From positions 11,414,501 to 11,478,500 of the forward strand of contig JAPWDM010000012.1 in NCBI GenBank assembly GCA_035578155.1: DNA of 64,000 nt, read 5' to 3'. The notes below the pieces were generated by a model. That model had not been told where the DNA came from. It worked only from the letters and a program-made list of their open reading frames with translations, and did not search any database. Numbering within the stretch: the stretch's first letter is position 1; every line of letters starts with the position of its first letter. Origin of the DNA: Brachynemurus nebulosus (Eukaryota > Arthropoda > Insecta > Neuroptera > Myrmeleontidae). Position numbers and translations under genes: made by a program. This document shows, in pieces, positions 9,758 through 20,573 of this stretch.

Positions 9758-12700
9758 ATGACCGAAGAAAATGAAGCAACAAATTATGAAGAATCACTTA
9801 CAGAAGAGTCGGATCCAGCTCCAGAAACTTCAACAAACAGACCGAGCGAAAAAATTCCAATACTATTTCTAACGCAAATGATCACACCATTCGATGGAAG
9901 ACCGTCAGAGCTATCAAATTTTCTCCAGAACGCACAGAATGCACTGAAACTCGCTACAGAAGAGCAACGATACGCCTTAACTCCATTCATATTTTCCAAA
10001 TTGTCCGCCGATGTGAAGACGAAAATTTCCATTCAGAACATTCAAACATGGGAACAACTGAAGATAAAACTCCAATCAGTATACCAAACGACTGAATCAC
10101 TGGCTTTCCTTCAGCAACAGTTGGAAAATGAAAAACAAAAAGACAATGAAACAATCCTCGATTACTTCAATCGTCTGGATCAGCTATCGAATAAAATAGC
10201 AAGAAAAATCATCGAATCAAATACCAAACCACAACTACTTGACGGAAAACTGGCGCTTCTCAACGAAAACACACTAAGAAGATTTACCCATTACTGCAAA
10301 CGGGAAATATCGAATATACTACGACATAAGGACATCGAAACAATGATGGAAGCACTATCCATTGCAAGAGAAGAAGAAGCATTCATTCGGTCAACAATCA
10401 AAACAAACAATACAAATAAACAACAATGCAAGATTTGTAGAAGAACAAATCATTCAACAAACGATTGCCGTTTCAAGAATCAACAATCACAAAAATTCTG
10501 CAACTACTGCAAAAGAAAAGGACATCTCTACGAAGAATGTCGAACTAGAAGAAATAATCAGCAACTGGTAAACAAACCAAACACGTCGCCATTTAGAAGA
10601 ATGGATCCCAAGAGAGAAAACTATAAAGAAGAAAATAACTCCGAATCAAGCAAGCTAACAAATATTCGTATTGATCAATGCCTTCAACACAACAGGTCCT
10701 ACACAACAAGGAAACCAGCAACACAAGAAGAAGTCAAAGATAAGAAGATAACATTTGAAAGCGAAAAATCAAGAAATGGAAAACTCCAATTTCTTCTGGA
10801 CACTGGTGCAATGATTTCTCTGGTTAAAGCATCATCGCTAAAATCATTAAAAGGAATCGACAGCCATCAGTCCAAATACTTAACTGGTATCAACGGTCCA
10901 AGTATAAAAACGTTAGGAACACTATCGTTACCATTGATCCAGGAGTCGAACAATTTGAAAATAAATTTCGAATTTCAAGTGGTTGATCGTGGAAACTTCC
11001 TATACGATGGCATCATTGGGAACGATTTCCTCGAATATTTCCAAGTAAATATCCTCTACAAGGAATCGATCGTCCAATTTACAAGAAACACAGAAGAAAT
11101 AAATAATATAAAAATAAAGAAAAATGAAGAATTCAAGAAAGAAAAATTCAAACAAGAAGAATTCAAAAGAGAAGAAACAAAGAATAAAGAAGAGGAACGA
11201 TTCAAAGAAATTGAAGAGAACACAAGACTTCAACATTTAAACAACGACGAAAAAAATAAAATATTAAATCTACTAAAAACATACAATAAAATAATTAAAT
11301 TAAAAAACGACAAACCTGGTAAAACCAACGTAATAGAACACGAAATAATATTAAAGGACAACACGCCAATAAAAAACAAAATATATCCCTTGCCCATTAA
11401 TTTAAAAGAAGAAGCCGAAAGACAAGTGCAAGAATTATTAGAAGATGGAATCATAAGAAAATCGAAATCACCGTACAACTCTCCAGTATGGATCGTAGAG
11501 AAGAAACAAGATGCTTCCGGAAAAAAGAAATTTCGTATGGTAATAGACTACAGAAAACTCAACGAAATCACAATCCCAAACAACTATCCCATTCCAAGGA
11601 TCGACGAAATTCTTCAAAAGTTAGGAAACAACGAATATTTTACTACATTGGATTTAGCCTCTGGATTTCATCAAATCCCAGTGAAAGAAACAGATATTCC
11701 GAAAACCGCCTTCAGCATCAATGGCCAACACTACGAATTTCTAAGATTACCGTTCGGATTAGTCAGCGCTCCAGCAACGTTCCAAACAATGATGAACGAA
11801 ATCTTCAATGAAGAAATTAAGAAGAATATATGTCTGGTATACCTTGACGACGTCATAATTCTCGGAAAAAACCTAGAGGATCATCTCAAAAACATCGAAA
11901 TCATCTTCAAAAAATTATACACCAATGGATTAAAAATCAACACGGACAAGTGCGAATATCTAATGAAAGAAATCGAATATTTGGGTCACACAGTAAATAT
12001 CAACGGAATAAAACCACAGGAGAAGAAAATAGCGAAAATCAAGGAATGCAAGCCACCGAAAAACGTCAAACAACTTCAGTCATTCTTAGGATTAACTGGA
12101 TACTATCGACAATTCATAAAAAACTACGCCGACATCGCAAAACCGTTAACAAAACTACTAAAGAAGAGTGTGAAGTACAATTTTGGTGAAGAACAAGAAA
12201 AAGCCTTCAGAACATTAATCGACAAATTAATTTCAAACCCAGTACTGATCCATCCCGACGAAAATAAAACGTTCATAATCATAACCGATGCCAGCCAAGA
12301 CGCCATCGGAGGAGTCCTAGCACAAGAAGAAAATGGAAAAGACAAGCCCATCGCATATTTTTCAAGAACTCTCAACAGCGCAGAAAGAAATTACAGCACT
12401 ATCGAGAAAGAATGTTTGGCAATTCTGAAAACCATCAAAAATTTTCACCACTTCTTATATGGAAAAGAATTCATCGTCAAATCAGACCATCGACCGCTAG
12501 TATGGCTACACAACGTCAAAGATCCAACCAGTCGCCTAATACGTTGGAGATTAAAATTAATGAACTACCAATACAAAATACAATTCATCAACGGAAAATC
12601 AAATAAAGTCGCAGATTTCCTATCCAGACCCATAAACGCAATCAATGCAATCAACGAAGAAGAATTAAGAAACTACGTCAACACGAATAAACAAGTAAAC

Positions 12701-14443
12701 GCGAAACGCTACAAATGGGATCACTTACGCACATACAACAACATCGTACTACCCTTCAACCAAATCAAATACAGAGTCCGAGATGAAAAATTACGAAGAA
12801 CAATAATAAAGTACATCGAACAATTCACATTCATCGAACACATCACCGAAAAAGGAAAAGTAATAATCTTCATAAAGGATCCAAGCAACTTATTCGAATT
12901 CGCAAATACATTAATCAAATTAAAAAACTTAAACAAACCAGAACTTAACGTCGCCAACTATAAATATTTTTCGTTTGGAAACAACATCAGAGCTCAACAT
13001 TTTTACAATACAATTCAATACATATTAAAAGAAGACAATTGGTACATCATAAACGACGAACATTCATACTACGAACTACCAGACTACGATACAACAACGT
13101 TAGAAGAAATAGATTTATTTACCGAAGAAATGGCCGACCAATTACTACAAAGCAAAGAAAAAGAAAATACTACACAAGAAAAAGAAAAAGGAAATCCAAC
13201 AGAAGAAGAAACTCAAGAAAAACCAAGGGCGTTAGAAGAAAACGAAAAATTTCAAGAAAATACATCAAAAGAAAAGTCACAAGAAGTCCAAGAAAACAAG
13301 AAGAATGAAAAAGAAAATAATGAAGAAAAGAAAAATTTATCCCGAGAAGAAATCAGGAATTACCTACATCTCTATCACAACACAATAGAGAAAAATCATC
13401 AAGGAATTTCAAAAATGATCGAAGATATGAAGCTCAACAATATTAAATGGAATGGAATGACAACAGATGTGAAAAACTACGTCAATAAATGTGCCCAATG
13501 TCAATTAAATAAAGGAAGAACAGAAAAACAGAAGATCCTAGTAAAAGAAACTCCGGAAAACTTCAATGAAAAACTCAACATCGACTTAATAGGCCCGCTA
13601 GCCATAACAGAAAACAACAACCGATACATAGTCGCAATCCAAGACGATCTAACCAAATTCATACAACTCTACGCCATCACTGAAAAATCAGCACAACAAG
13701 TAGCAGCCGCACTCTACAAACACATCCACATTTTCGGATATCCAGAAGAGATATTGTCCGACAATGGAAAAGAATTTATTAACGAAATAATCAAGGAACT
13801 AATGAAGATAATAAAAGTGAAACATAAAACAACAACCGCATACAATCCAAGAGCAAATGGAAGTATCGAACGCGCAAATCAAGAAATCAAGAAATTCCTT
13901 AGAAACTATTTGGAAAAAGAAGAACAATGGGACAGCTACCTCTACATATGTTCATTTTCCTACAACACAAAAATCAACGAACACACAAAAGCAACACCAT
14001 ATGAATTAGTTTTCGGCAATAAAGCAAGAACAATACAAACAGAAATAAGAAGAAAAACATACTTCGACATCAACAACGAAATCGTAGAAAAAATACAAAA
14101 ACTACGACAAAGCGCAAAAGAAAACTTAGAAAGGGCAAGAATAATACAAGCAGAAAAGAAGAATAGAAACGAAAATTTAAAACAAAGTGAATTTAAAGAA
14201 GGGCAAAAAATATTAATAAAAAATATTAAACAAGGATTAAATACAAAATTTAAAGGACCATACACAATAACTAAAATATTTAATAATAATACAGTGGAAA
14301 TAAAAGTTGGAAGTAAGAAGCAAAGAATAAGCACTAATAGAATAAAAATATTTGTTCCAGAAGAGAAGAGGAAGAAAAACGAAGATGAAGATGAAAATTC
14401 TACCGATCCTGATGATCATAATCATCAAGAAGACGAGCAGTGA
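9758..14443 (+). CDS. gag-pol: Gag-Pol polyprotein of the LTR retrotransposon (1561 aa, single frame)
   Basis: Encodes the particle and enzymes for retrotransposition. The start ATG follows AAAAA and is the first in-frame ATG. In order: an α-helical Gag region with glutamine-rich stretches (about 1-220); two CCHC zinc knuckles (CKICRRTNHSTNDC at 224 and CNYCKRKGHLYEEC at 248); an aspartic protease with LLDTGA (catalytic D348); a lysine/glutamate-rich linker; reverse transcriptase with YLDD at 695-698; RNase H (ITDAS, D844); an acidic, glutamine-rich low-complexity insert at about 1130-1190; integrase HHCC finger (H1207, H1214, C1245, C1248) and catalytic D1276, D1335 and E1371 (D-35-E). No stop or frameshift separates Gag from Pol, unlike the usual errantivirus arrangement with a -1 shift, so a fused polyprotein is predicted. 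All key residues are present and the frame appears functional. Confidence 0.95.
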   Translation: MTEENEATNYEESLTEESDPAPETSTNRPSEKIPILFLTQMITPFDGRPSELSNFLQNAQNALKLATEEQRYALTPFIFSKLSADVKTKISIQNIQTWEQLKIKLQSVYQTTESLAFLQQQLENEKQKDNETILDYFNRLDQLSNKIARKIIESNTKPQLLDGKLALLNENTLRRFTHYCKREISNILRHKDIETMMEALSIAREEEAFIRSTIKTNNTNKQQCKICRRTNHSTNDCRFKNQQSQKFCNYCKRKGHLYEECRTRRNNQQLVNKPNTSPFRRMDPKRENYKEENNSESSKLTNIRIDQCLQHNRSYTTRKPATQEEVKDKKITFESEKSRNGKLQFLLDTGAMISLVKASSLKSLKGIDSHQSKYLTGINGPSIKTLGTLSLPLIQESNNLKINFEFQVVDRGNFLYDGIIGNDFLEYFQVNILYKESIVQFTRNTEEINNIKIKKNEEFKKEKFKQEEFKREETKNKEEERFKEIEENTRLQHLNNDEKNKILNLLKTYNKIIKLKNDKPGKTNVIEHEIILKDNTPIKNKIYPLPINLKEEAERQVQELLEDGIIRKSKSPYNSPVWIVEKKQDASGKKKFRMVIDYRKLNEITIPNNYPIPRIDEILQKLGNNEYFTTLDLASGFHQIPVKETDIPKTAFSINGQHYEFLRLPFGLVSAPATFQTMMNEIFNEEIKKNICLVYLDDVIILGKNLEDHLKNIEIIFKKLYTNGLKINTDKCEYLMKEIEYLGHTVNINGIKPQEKKIAKIKECKPPKNVKQLQSFLGLTGYYRQFIKNYADIAKPLTKLLKKSVKYNFGEEQEKAFRTLIDKLISNPVLIHPDENKTFIIITDASQDAIGGVLAQEENGKDKPIAYFSRTLNSAERNYSTIEKECLAILKTIKNFHHFLYGKEFIVKSDHRPLVWLHNVKDPTSRLIRWRLKLMNYQYKIQFINGKSNKVADFLSRPINAINAINEEELRNYVNTNKQVNAKRYKWDHLRTYNNIVLPFNQIKYRVRDEKLRRTIIKYIEQFTFIEHITEKGKVIIFIKDPSNLFEFANTLIKLKNLNKPELNVANYKYFSFGNNIRAQHFYNTIQYILKEDNWYIINDEHSYYELPDYDTTTLEEIDLFTEEMADQLLQSKEKENTTQEKEKGNPTEEETQEKPRALEENEKFQENTSKEKSQEVQENKKNEKENNEEKKNLSREEIRNYLHLYHNTIEKNHQGISKMIEDMKLNNIKWNGMTTDVKNYVNKCAQCQLNKGRTEKQKILVKETPENFNEKLNIDLIGPLAITENNNRYIVAIQDDLTKFIQLYAITEKSAQQVAAALYKHIHIFGYPEEILSDNGKEFINEIIKELMKIIKVKHKTTTAYNPRANGSIERANQEIKKFLRNYLEKEEQWDSYLYICSFSYNTKINEHTKATPYELVFGNKARTIQTEIRRKTYFDINNEIVEKIQKLRQSAKENLERARIIQAEKKNRNENLKQSEFKEGQKILIKNIKQGLNTKFKGPYTITKIFNNNTVEIKVGSKKQRISTNRIKIFVPEEKRKKNEDEDENSTDPDDHNHQEDEQ

Positions 14444-16364
14444 AAACATTGAAATAATGCCAATAGAGAAGAATAGCGGAATATTCTACAATAAATTAGG
14501 AATAGGAAAAATTAGCGTAGAAAAAATTAGCCTAGTACACTACTACAATATATCCAAGTTAAATGAAAACTTAGAAGAAATAAACGAAGAATTCGCCAAG
14601 ACACATTATTTCTGCAACAAACTAAACGCAACAATCAAAAGAAGCCACATAATATGCAACGCTCAACTCAACATAATAAACAAAGAATTAAAAGAAGCCA
14701 ACAAAGAAATAAGAATACTGAAGAGCTATCATCGTGGAAAACGTGGAGCCTTCAACCTGGGAGGAAAAGCAATCAAATGGTTATTTGGAAATCCGGACTC
14801 AGAAGACGCCGATTTCTACCAAAATAGCATCAATTCAATAATAGAAGACAACAAAAATACAAAACTCATGCTACAAAACTCAATCCACATAATGTCAAGT
14901 ACGCTGCAACAAATCAATCTAACTGCACAAGGGATACGGACATATCAAGAAAAATTCAACGAAAATACAAAACTTTTCAACAAATACATGGGCGAATCAA
15001 ATGAAAAAATCAACGCTCTAGTAATAGAAGAACTAATCGTCGAGCAAATACTGCTTCTCCAAACGCTAATAAATCGAATCAACAATGAAATCATGAAGAT
15101 TAAAGAAAACTTGGTGTTAATACGAAGCAACATCGTCACAGAAGATTTGGTCAATCCAGAAAACTTACTAATGGAACTACAATCAATTAAAGAAAAACAC
15201 GAGTTTCCCATCACACTGGATCAAGAAAATATTCAATACTACTACAAACTAATTCAAGTAAAAGCATTCATCAAAGAAGGAGTGTTAACAATCATAATGA
15301 AAATTCCAGTCACACAAAAAGAAGATTTCAACGTATATGAAATTATGCCGCTGCCAACACCGTCAAATGATTACTACCAAACAATCAAATTCATCGCCAG
15401 CAACTATAAATACTTCATAGCGACCAACGATTTAAGAAAAATCGTCCTAATCAATAAAAAAGAAGAAAAATGTACAACAATCGAAGGATACTACATCTGT
15501 ACTAACATTCGTCAAATCTTCACGAAGAAAGAAGAAATTTGCGAAATTGAAATATTCGTCAACAATCCAGAAATCATACCAAGGAGCTGTAGGACAACAA
15601 GCATATTAGGATCTATCGAAACCTACTACAAACTAATGGACAACAAATGGTTATACATTACCAACGAGGAAAAGGACATCGACGCCGTCTGTGAAAACAA
15701 AAGAATCGTGCACAAAATAAAGAAAATTGGTATCATCCACATAACAAACCCATCCTGTAAAATCTTCACGTCAACACAAATACTATACCCAGAAGAAAAT
15801 GGAAGAAACCACACTTTCGATATTTACATTCCGAATTTCGACATCACAAAAGAAGATTGCACAGTCCCATGCAAAGAAGAAACTTTATCAAGAGCACCTA
15901 CATTAAAAACATTAAAAATCGACAATATCAACTTCGATGAAATACATATGGTACGACATCAGTTAAATCAACTCAACCAAGAAGTCAACGCAAGTCTGGA
16001 AAAACCATTCATCATTAAATATGAAGCAAGTATCCTCACATGGTCTCTACGGGCAGCAATCACGCTAGCATCAATAGCAGGCATCTACTTCAGCTACAAA
16101 TTTGGGGTGTTCAAGTTATTATGGACACTACTCGTCAAGAAACCATTCGCCAAATGTAAGTCAATCACCGACGAAAATGGTTCCTGTAACATATACAACA
16201 TATTCTACGGGAAACAAGGAAGAGTGAAAATCAACACCAAGGACCAAGATGAAACAACTACGTTCGAAACAAAGCAGCCGTGTCTCACCATTCAAAGGAA
16301 CAGAGTGCAGTATCGAAGAAACCTAGAAACCAGTTCCAGAGAAGAAAGCTGGAATCAAATTTAA
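14385..16364 (+). CDS. env: Envelope-like glycoprotein of the retrotransposon (659 aa)
   Basis: Third-ORF Env in a frame +1 relative to gag-pol, overlapping its end by about 60 bases. The open frame extends upstream to 14352, but the first ATG is 14385. The N-terminus has a signal-peptide-like core (KILPILMIIII). RGKR at 117-120 is a furin-type cleavage site, followed directly by a glycine-rich segment (GAFNLGGKAIKWLFG) that matches the fusion-peptide position of errantivirus Env and baculovirus F-type proteins. A long heptad-like helical region follows, then a cysteine-bearing ectodomain, a membrane anchor at about 553-585 and a cytoplasmic tail of about 75 residues. TTTGTTCCAG just upstream (14351-14360) looks like a splice acceptor and would make 14385 the first start of a spliced env RNA, as in gypsy. 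No stop interrupts the frame. Whether it is made or infectious is not shown by sequence. Confidence 0.9.
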   Translation: MKMKILPILMIIIIKKTSSENIEIMPIEKNSGIFYNKLGIGKISVEKISLVHYYNISKLNENLEEINEEFAKTHYFCNKLNATIKRSHIICNAQLNIINKELKEANKEIRILKSYHRGKRGAFNLGGKAIKWLFGNPDSEDADFYQNSINSIIEDNKNTKLMLQNSIHIMSSTLQQINLTAQGIRTYQEKFNENTKLFNKYMGESNEKINALVIEELIVEQILLLQTLINRINNEIMKIKENLVLIRSNIVTEDLVNPENLLMELQSIKEKHEFPITLDQENIQYYYKLIQVKAFIKEGVLTIIMKIPVTQKEDFNVYEIMPLPTPSNDYYQTIKFIASNYKYFIATNDLRKIVLINKKEEKCTTIEGYYICTNIRQIFTKKEEICEIEIFVNNPEIIPRSCRTTSILGSIETYYKLMDNKWLYITNEEKDIDAVCENKRIVHKIKKIGIIHITNPSCKIFTSTQILYPEENGRNHTFDIYIPNFDITKEDCTVPCKEETLSRAPTLKTLKIDNINFDEIHMVRHQLNQLNQEVNASLEKPFIIKYEASILTWSLRAAITLASIAGIYFSYKFGVFKLLWTLLVKKPFAKCKSITDENGSCNIYNIFYGKQGRVKINTKDQDETTTFETKQPCLTIQRNRVQYRRNLETSSREESWNQI

Positions 16365-16382
16365 GAAATTTGATCTTCCCCC

Positions 16383-16390
16383 AGGAGGAG
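16383..16390 (+). other. Polypurine tract (plus-strand primer)
   Basis: AGGAGGAG abuts the first base of the 3' LTR. It is short, but it is in the correct place, and it is the only purine run there. Confidence 0.7.
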
Positions 16391-17160
16391 TGTCGTATGC
16401 TGTAATCAGCAAACACAACAAAAAATACCACAAGGGAATCACCGATGGAATTCCCCGAGTCAACAGAAACACCGGGAACCACCGCACCGGGAAGTACATC
16501 GAGGGATCCCCACATATAATTAAAAAATATATAAATAGCTAATTTCTCTTTCAGAAAGTTAGTCTTGTGAGAGTATTCATAACATTAGTCTTGTGATAAT
16601 AGTCTTGCGAAAGCTTTGTAAACTTTATTTGTAAGTAATATTCTTCAATAAATATATTTTAACTTAAAAATAACTTCGTTGTTAATATAAAATACCTACG
16701 AGTAAAAAAGTAATAAAGTAAAAGTGAACTTCGAAAAAGACAGAAGAACAACGCCGAAAACTAATCATCATCAAGAAAACAGAAAAACAACGCCGAAAAC
16801 TAATCATCATCAAGAAAACAGAAAAACAACGCCGAAAACTAATCATCGAAATCACAAGCCTCCGGATCGTCGCCCCGATAGAGCAACAACATAAGAATTC
16901 AGAGGAATTCTCCTGCTCCTGAAGAGGAATACTGCAATCCAAACTGCTCCGGCAAACAAGATTCAACTCTTCAAGCAGAATCAGTTACGGGAGTCCAGCT
17001 GGAACCTACCGAAAGGTATCTTCTAACAAGTTGCGACTTCTAAAGGGCGTCTCACGCTCCAGGCGTCCAGCGGTTTTGATATTGTACCGTGGAAAAACAA
17101 GAATCTGGCGCAGCTGAATTTTCAAATTTTCAACGTTTCAGCGAAAAGCGAGTTGCGACA
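16391..17160 (+). repeat. 3' LTR (770 bp)
   Basis: Same length as the 5' LTR, with no difference seen when the two are read side by side. It carries the same TATA-like element, AATAAA and 39-bp repeats, 7630 bp downstream of their counterparts. Confidence 0.97.
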
Positions 17161-18160
17161 CTTTTGTTAAATTAGTGTACATATAGAAAAGAAAGTATGT
17201 AAAAAGCTGTGTTATAGTATATTTTCTATTAAAACTTTTTATTAATAATTCTGAACATATTAAATTTCTATTCATAATAAATTTTAATATAATATATAAA
17301 TATTGAATATTGACTAACATGCTCGTTTAAAATTTTGCTTACAGGTGAAATATTTTAGTTGAAACAAAATGATATTAAACATTTAATATTATTTATGGAA
17401 ATTGACTTGTTTATATACTATTTTATTAATTGTTGTTTATTCAATTATGCGTTTTGTTACACCGCGTTGGATTTTATAAACAATCAACAAACTCATATAC
17501 CGAACTGGCAATACTGCCGCCGTCAGCCTCGCTCTCTCTCTATTCGGCCATCGTGCAATCGTTCAACCGTCTGGAAAGTGATTGGTGTTTAAATAAGTTC
17601 ACAAGCTTTAATTTTATTCATTCGAGATGAGTATTGATACATTCATGATCGATGTAACTAGATTATAGTAGCCTCTCGATTATTTTCCACTCAAGAAATG
17701 TATCGAGTTTTCACTATTCCATTTGATTATCGAGTAAAACGTCTTAAATCTTTTGTCAAACTCTTCCGTTTGCCTTCTGTTTCAACCAAGCCCTAAGCGT
17801 GTTTGTAAAAAATTGTGGATAGCAGTGTGCCGGTGAGTGGTTCGATACCGCTTAAGTGTGTCAGTCACACAGCAACTGTAGCCGTGTTCAGATCAGTTGT
17901 TAACAACCAGTTTCAACAATAAGCAAATACATGTATAGTAATATGCATGTACCCTTCACTGGCATACATATACACTGCAGTCGTCTCCCTCCACGGACAG
18001 AATGTGATGTTGGTACAAATACAACCGTACATCACACGCATACATTGATACGAAATTTTAGTTGTAACATGTCGTGCGTTTGCAGTGGTGGGAAATTAGG
18101 TCATTTGTGCCGTAAGTTATTGTCCACATTGAGAAAGCTCGTATAGAGATACGAAGTTTG
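17161..18160 (+). other. Less AT-rich interval with a possible short first coding exon
   Basis: From about 17500 the composition becomes more balanced than the flanks. An ATG at 18069 opens 14 codons (MSCVCSGGKLGHLC) that run into CC|GTAAGT, a strong splice-donor match at 18112-18117. A TTTGCAG acceptor-like word lies inside this segment (about 18079-18085). A longer open frame from 17931 in the same register also reaches the donor. This could be a 5' exon of an unidentified gene or of a transcript crossing the region. I do not recognise the peptide and no downstream exon is assigned. Confidence 0.2.
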
Positions 18161-18565
18161 TTTCTGAATATTCTGTGGTTTCAACGATTAATAGTGAAGT
18201 CGATCAGTCAATATTTGTGATAGGTTCTGTACAAAATATTCTAGAACTTTTGTTTTGCTACTACTTTTTCGTCTTTTTTTTGATGACTGAACCAATGATA
18301 ACGTTGATTTTTTGGCATCTTCTTCTGGCTTCCGAATAGAATATTCTAGAACTTTTGCCAAGTTCCGCTATTTGAACGCTTTTTACTTCGCCGTCTATAT
18401 AGACTTCGTAGCGAAGCTATAGTTATAAGAATGGAACCAACGGAAAGTTTCAGGGCCTAAAGAACCGAGAAAACCAAAAATCCAGACGGAAATTTTCTGA
18501 ACTGGGACTTTTCTTGGACTTTTTGTACGTATGTTGGTATCTAAGTTCATAAATATCTGCTTAAT

Positions 18566-19125
18566 AAATTTCTAACACTGACTGACTGACAGACAACGCA
18601 CAGCCTAAACCGTTGGGTTTAGAAGAATGAAATTTTGCATAGGAGTTCCCTATGTAACGTAGATGAGCACTAAGAATGGGTTTTTGAATATTCGTCCCCT
18701 AAGTGGTTTTAATAGGGGATGAAAATTTGTATGTAAATTCGTTATTTTTGAAGTTAGTGGTATATAAAAATATGTTACTATGGCTATTAAAATAAAATAT
18801 ATTATTGAATAAATCTCAAACACTGACTGACAGACAACACACAGCCTAAATTGTTGGGTTTAGAAGGACGAAATTTAGCACAGCAGATATGAAAATTGGC
18901 GTTTAGGCTTCTATTTATAAGTAAAAGTCAGTTGTGTAAACGTTTCTGGAAATTTATTCCGTAAGGGGTTAAAACAGGAATTTAAAGTTTGTATGAGAAG
19001 TTCATTTGTGAAGTTAGAAACGTGGATATTGATTTAGACTTTTGAAAAACATTAAAAGTAAGCAGAAAGTGAGTACTTAATAAAAAGATGTTGTCGATGG
19101 GAAATCCCATCGGGTATACGGCTAG
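18566..19125 (+). mobile_element. Helitron-like repeats ending in hairpin plus CTAG|T
   Basis: Two related units (from about 18566 and 18806) share AATAAAT, CTAACACTGACTGA and CAGCCTAAACCGTTGGGTTT-type words. The second ends with a 7-bp-stem hairpin CGATGGGAAATCCCATCG (19095-19112), a 13-base spacer and CTAG followed by T (19122-19126), the typical Helitron 3' end. The 5' boundary is not defined; related-looking sequence continues up to about 18390. The copy around 18655-18720 preserves the empty form of an insertion seen at 56599-58373. Confidence 0.65.
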
Positions 19126-20570
19126 TCTCTAGATATTTTTATAGCAGGGTAGAAATCGTAGCATACTTTCGATCGGTAATCGATTTTTTTCAAAATGGCG
19201 TACTCGAAAAATTAATATTTTCGCCTGGATGTAGGGGGCAAAATTTCGGAAAATTTTATAAAATATACATAATTTGTAGAAATTTCAGTTTTTAACAGCT
19301 TTCCTTAAAAATGCACCTTCAAATGCCTTAAAATCATAGAATAAATTTTGATTTTTTGTAACATTTGAACGGAATGGTCTTTTTCGGCTATAAGTAATGC
19401 TTATGACTTACCGAATCCAACTTCTCCCTCTCAGCAGGTTTCCAAACAAAAAGAAAAATGGAAGGGCAAAATCCTGCAATTACGTAGTCCGCTTTTTGAA
19501 TAGATCCGTGGAAGGTAAAGTCACTGTTTTAGTATCTTAATAAACTTATCGAGAAGCTAATCGAGGCAATCAACGCACGTTAGTGTCTCATGTCCCATTG
19601 TTAATATACATTATTCTAGTAGTTATTTTATATTGAAACAGTATACACATATACTATACTGTACAGAGTACGGGCCTGGAAAGTAGCCCGTAACTTATGT
19701 AAACAATTTTATAAGCAAAACGAGAATATATTACAGAACTGAATATAACAATTTAATAAATAACAAATTTCGATTTTCTATTATGAAAACAATATTATTT
19801 TGTATGAAATGAGGTAGAAATTTTGTTAAATTAAAATTTTGCTTGTAGAAGGAAATATATAAATATTATACGATATACTAAAACGTTTATTTAAAACTTA
19901 CAACCAGTTATAACTCTTTGTACAATTTCCGCGTTTTATACAGTTTTTCGCAATCAAAGAAGTAAAAAAGTTTATTTTTTCAGTACGTTTTAAATCATAA
20001 AAGCGTTTTTCAAGTTTTACAAGTGGAAAATTAATTTCCATTTTTCCATAATTCTTAATGATTAATAATCTACTTATTGTTTGATGAAAATATGAAAGTG
20101 TTTTCTTTGCCACTTTTCACCAATAAATAATTCATAAGACTTTCAATGTAATTGAAAATTTGGTTTTGGCAATTGCTTTAGGGATCAAATTCAGCACATT
20201 TAAGTATACTTTTTATGATTTCCTATAAAAATTTGGTCCATTTTTCAGAATTTTCTTTGATGAAAATTTTTCGAAGTTGTTTTCTACTACCGAAACATAT
20301 TTTTATTTTTATTTATTTTTTTTTTTTGAATGAAATGAATTGGTCATACATGCCCAAGTAAATCGAGTGTTTAAGTATCAGTTAAGCTGGACATCAAGTT
20401 AGTGAACATATGAATATTGGTGTATATATAAATACGAACAAAAGTTCGCCATACATTAATAATATTTCACAGACACTCGGTAACATATGAAATTAAAAAT
20501 ATATAACTGCGTCTCGCATTAAAAGAGTGGATGTGTTTGATTGATTATCGGACTGGAATGGCACTCAAAC
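19126..20570. other. AT-rich interval, nothing recognised
   Basis: No gene, RNA or bounded repeat seen. A minus-strand open frame of about 70 codons at 19898-20113 has no recognisable features and an AT-driven composition. Confidence 0.5.
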
Positions 20571-20573
20571 AAG

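Larger units (their letters stand above)
8761..17160 (+). mobile_element. Complete envelope-bearing Ty3/gypsy (errantivirus-like) LTR retrotransposon, 8.4 kb
   Basis: Two 770-bp LTRs (8761-9530 and 16391-17160) that I read as identical throughout, bounded by TGTCG...CGACA, enclose a tRNA-Ser-type primer binding site, one long gag-pol frame, a slightly overlapping env frame in the +1 register, and a short polypurine tract. All expected domains are present without stops or frameshifts, and LTR identity implies very recent insertion. The Gag-protease-RT-RNase H-integrase order and the class of Env (furin-type site followed by a fusion-peptide-like segment, C-terminal membrane anchor) are those of insect errantiviruses related to the tRNA-Ser-primed 17.6/297/TED group. 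The flanks share CTT (8758-8760 and 17161-17163), so a target duplication is visible only as 3 bp, or as CTTT if one T is shared with the LTR end. Confidence 0.95.

Noticed and set aside
13960..14334. Minus-strand 124-codon hydrophobic frame under the end of gag-pol
   Set aside because: Antisense of a lysine/asparagine-rich coding region gives leucine/phenylalanine-rich frames; a shadow of the real gene.
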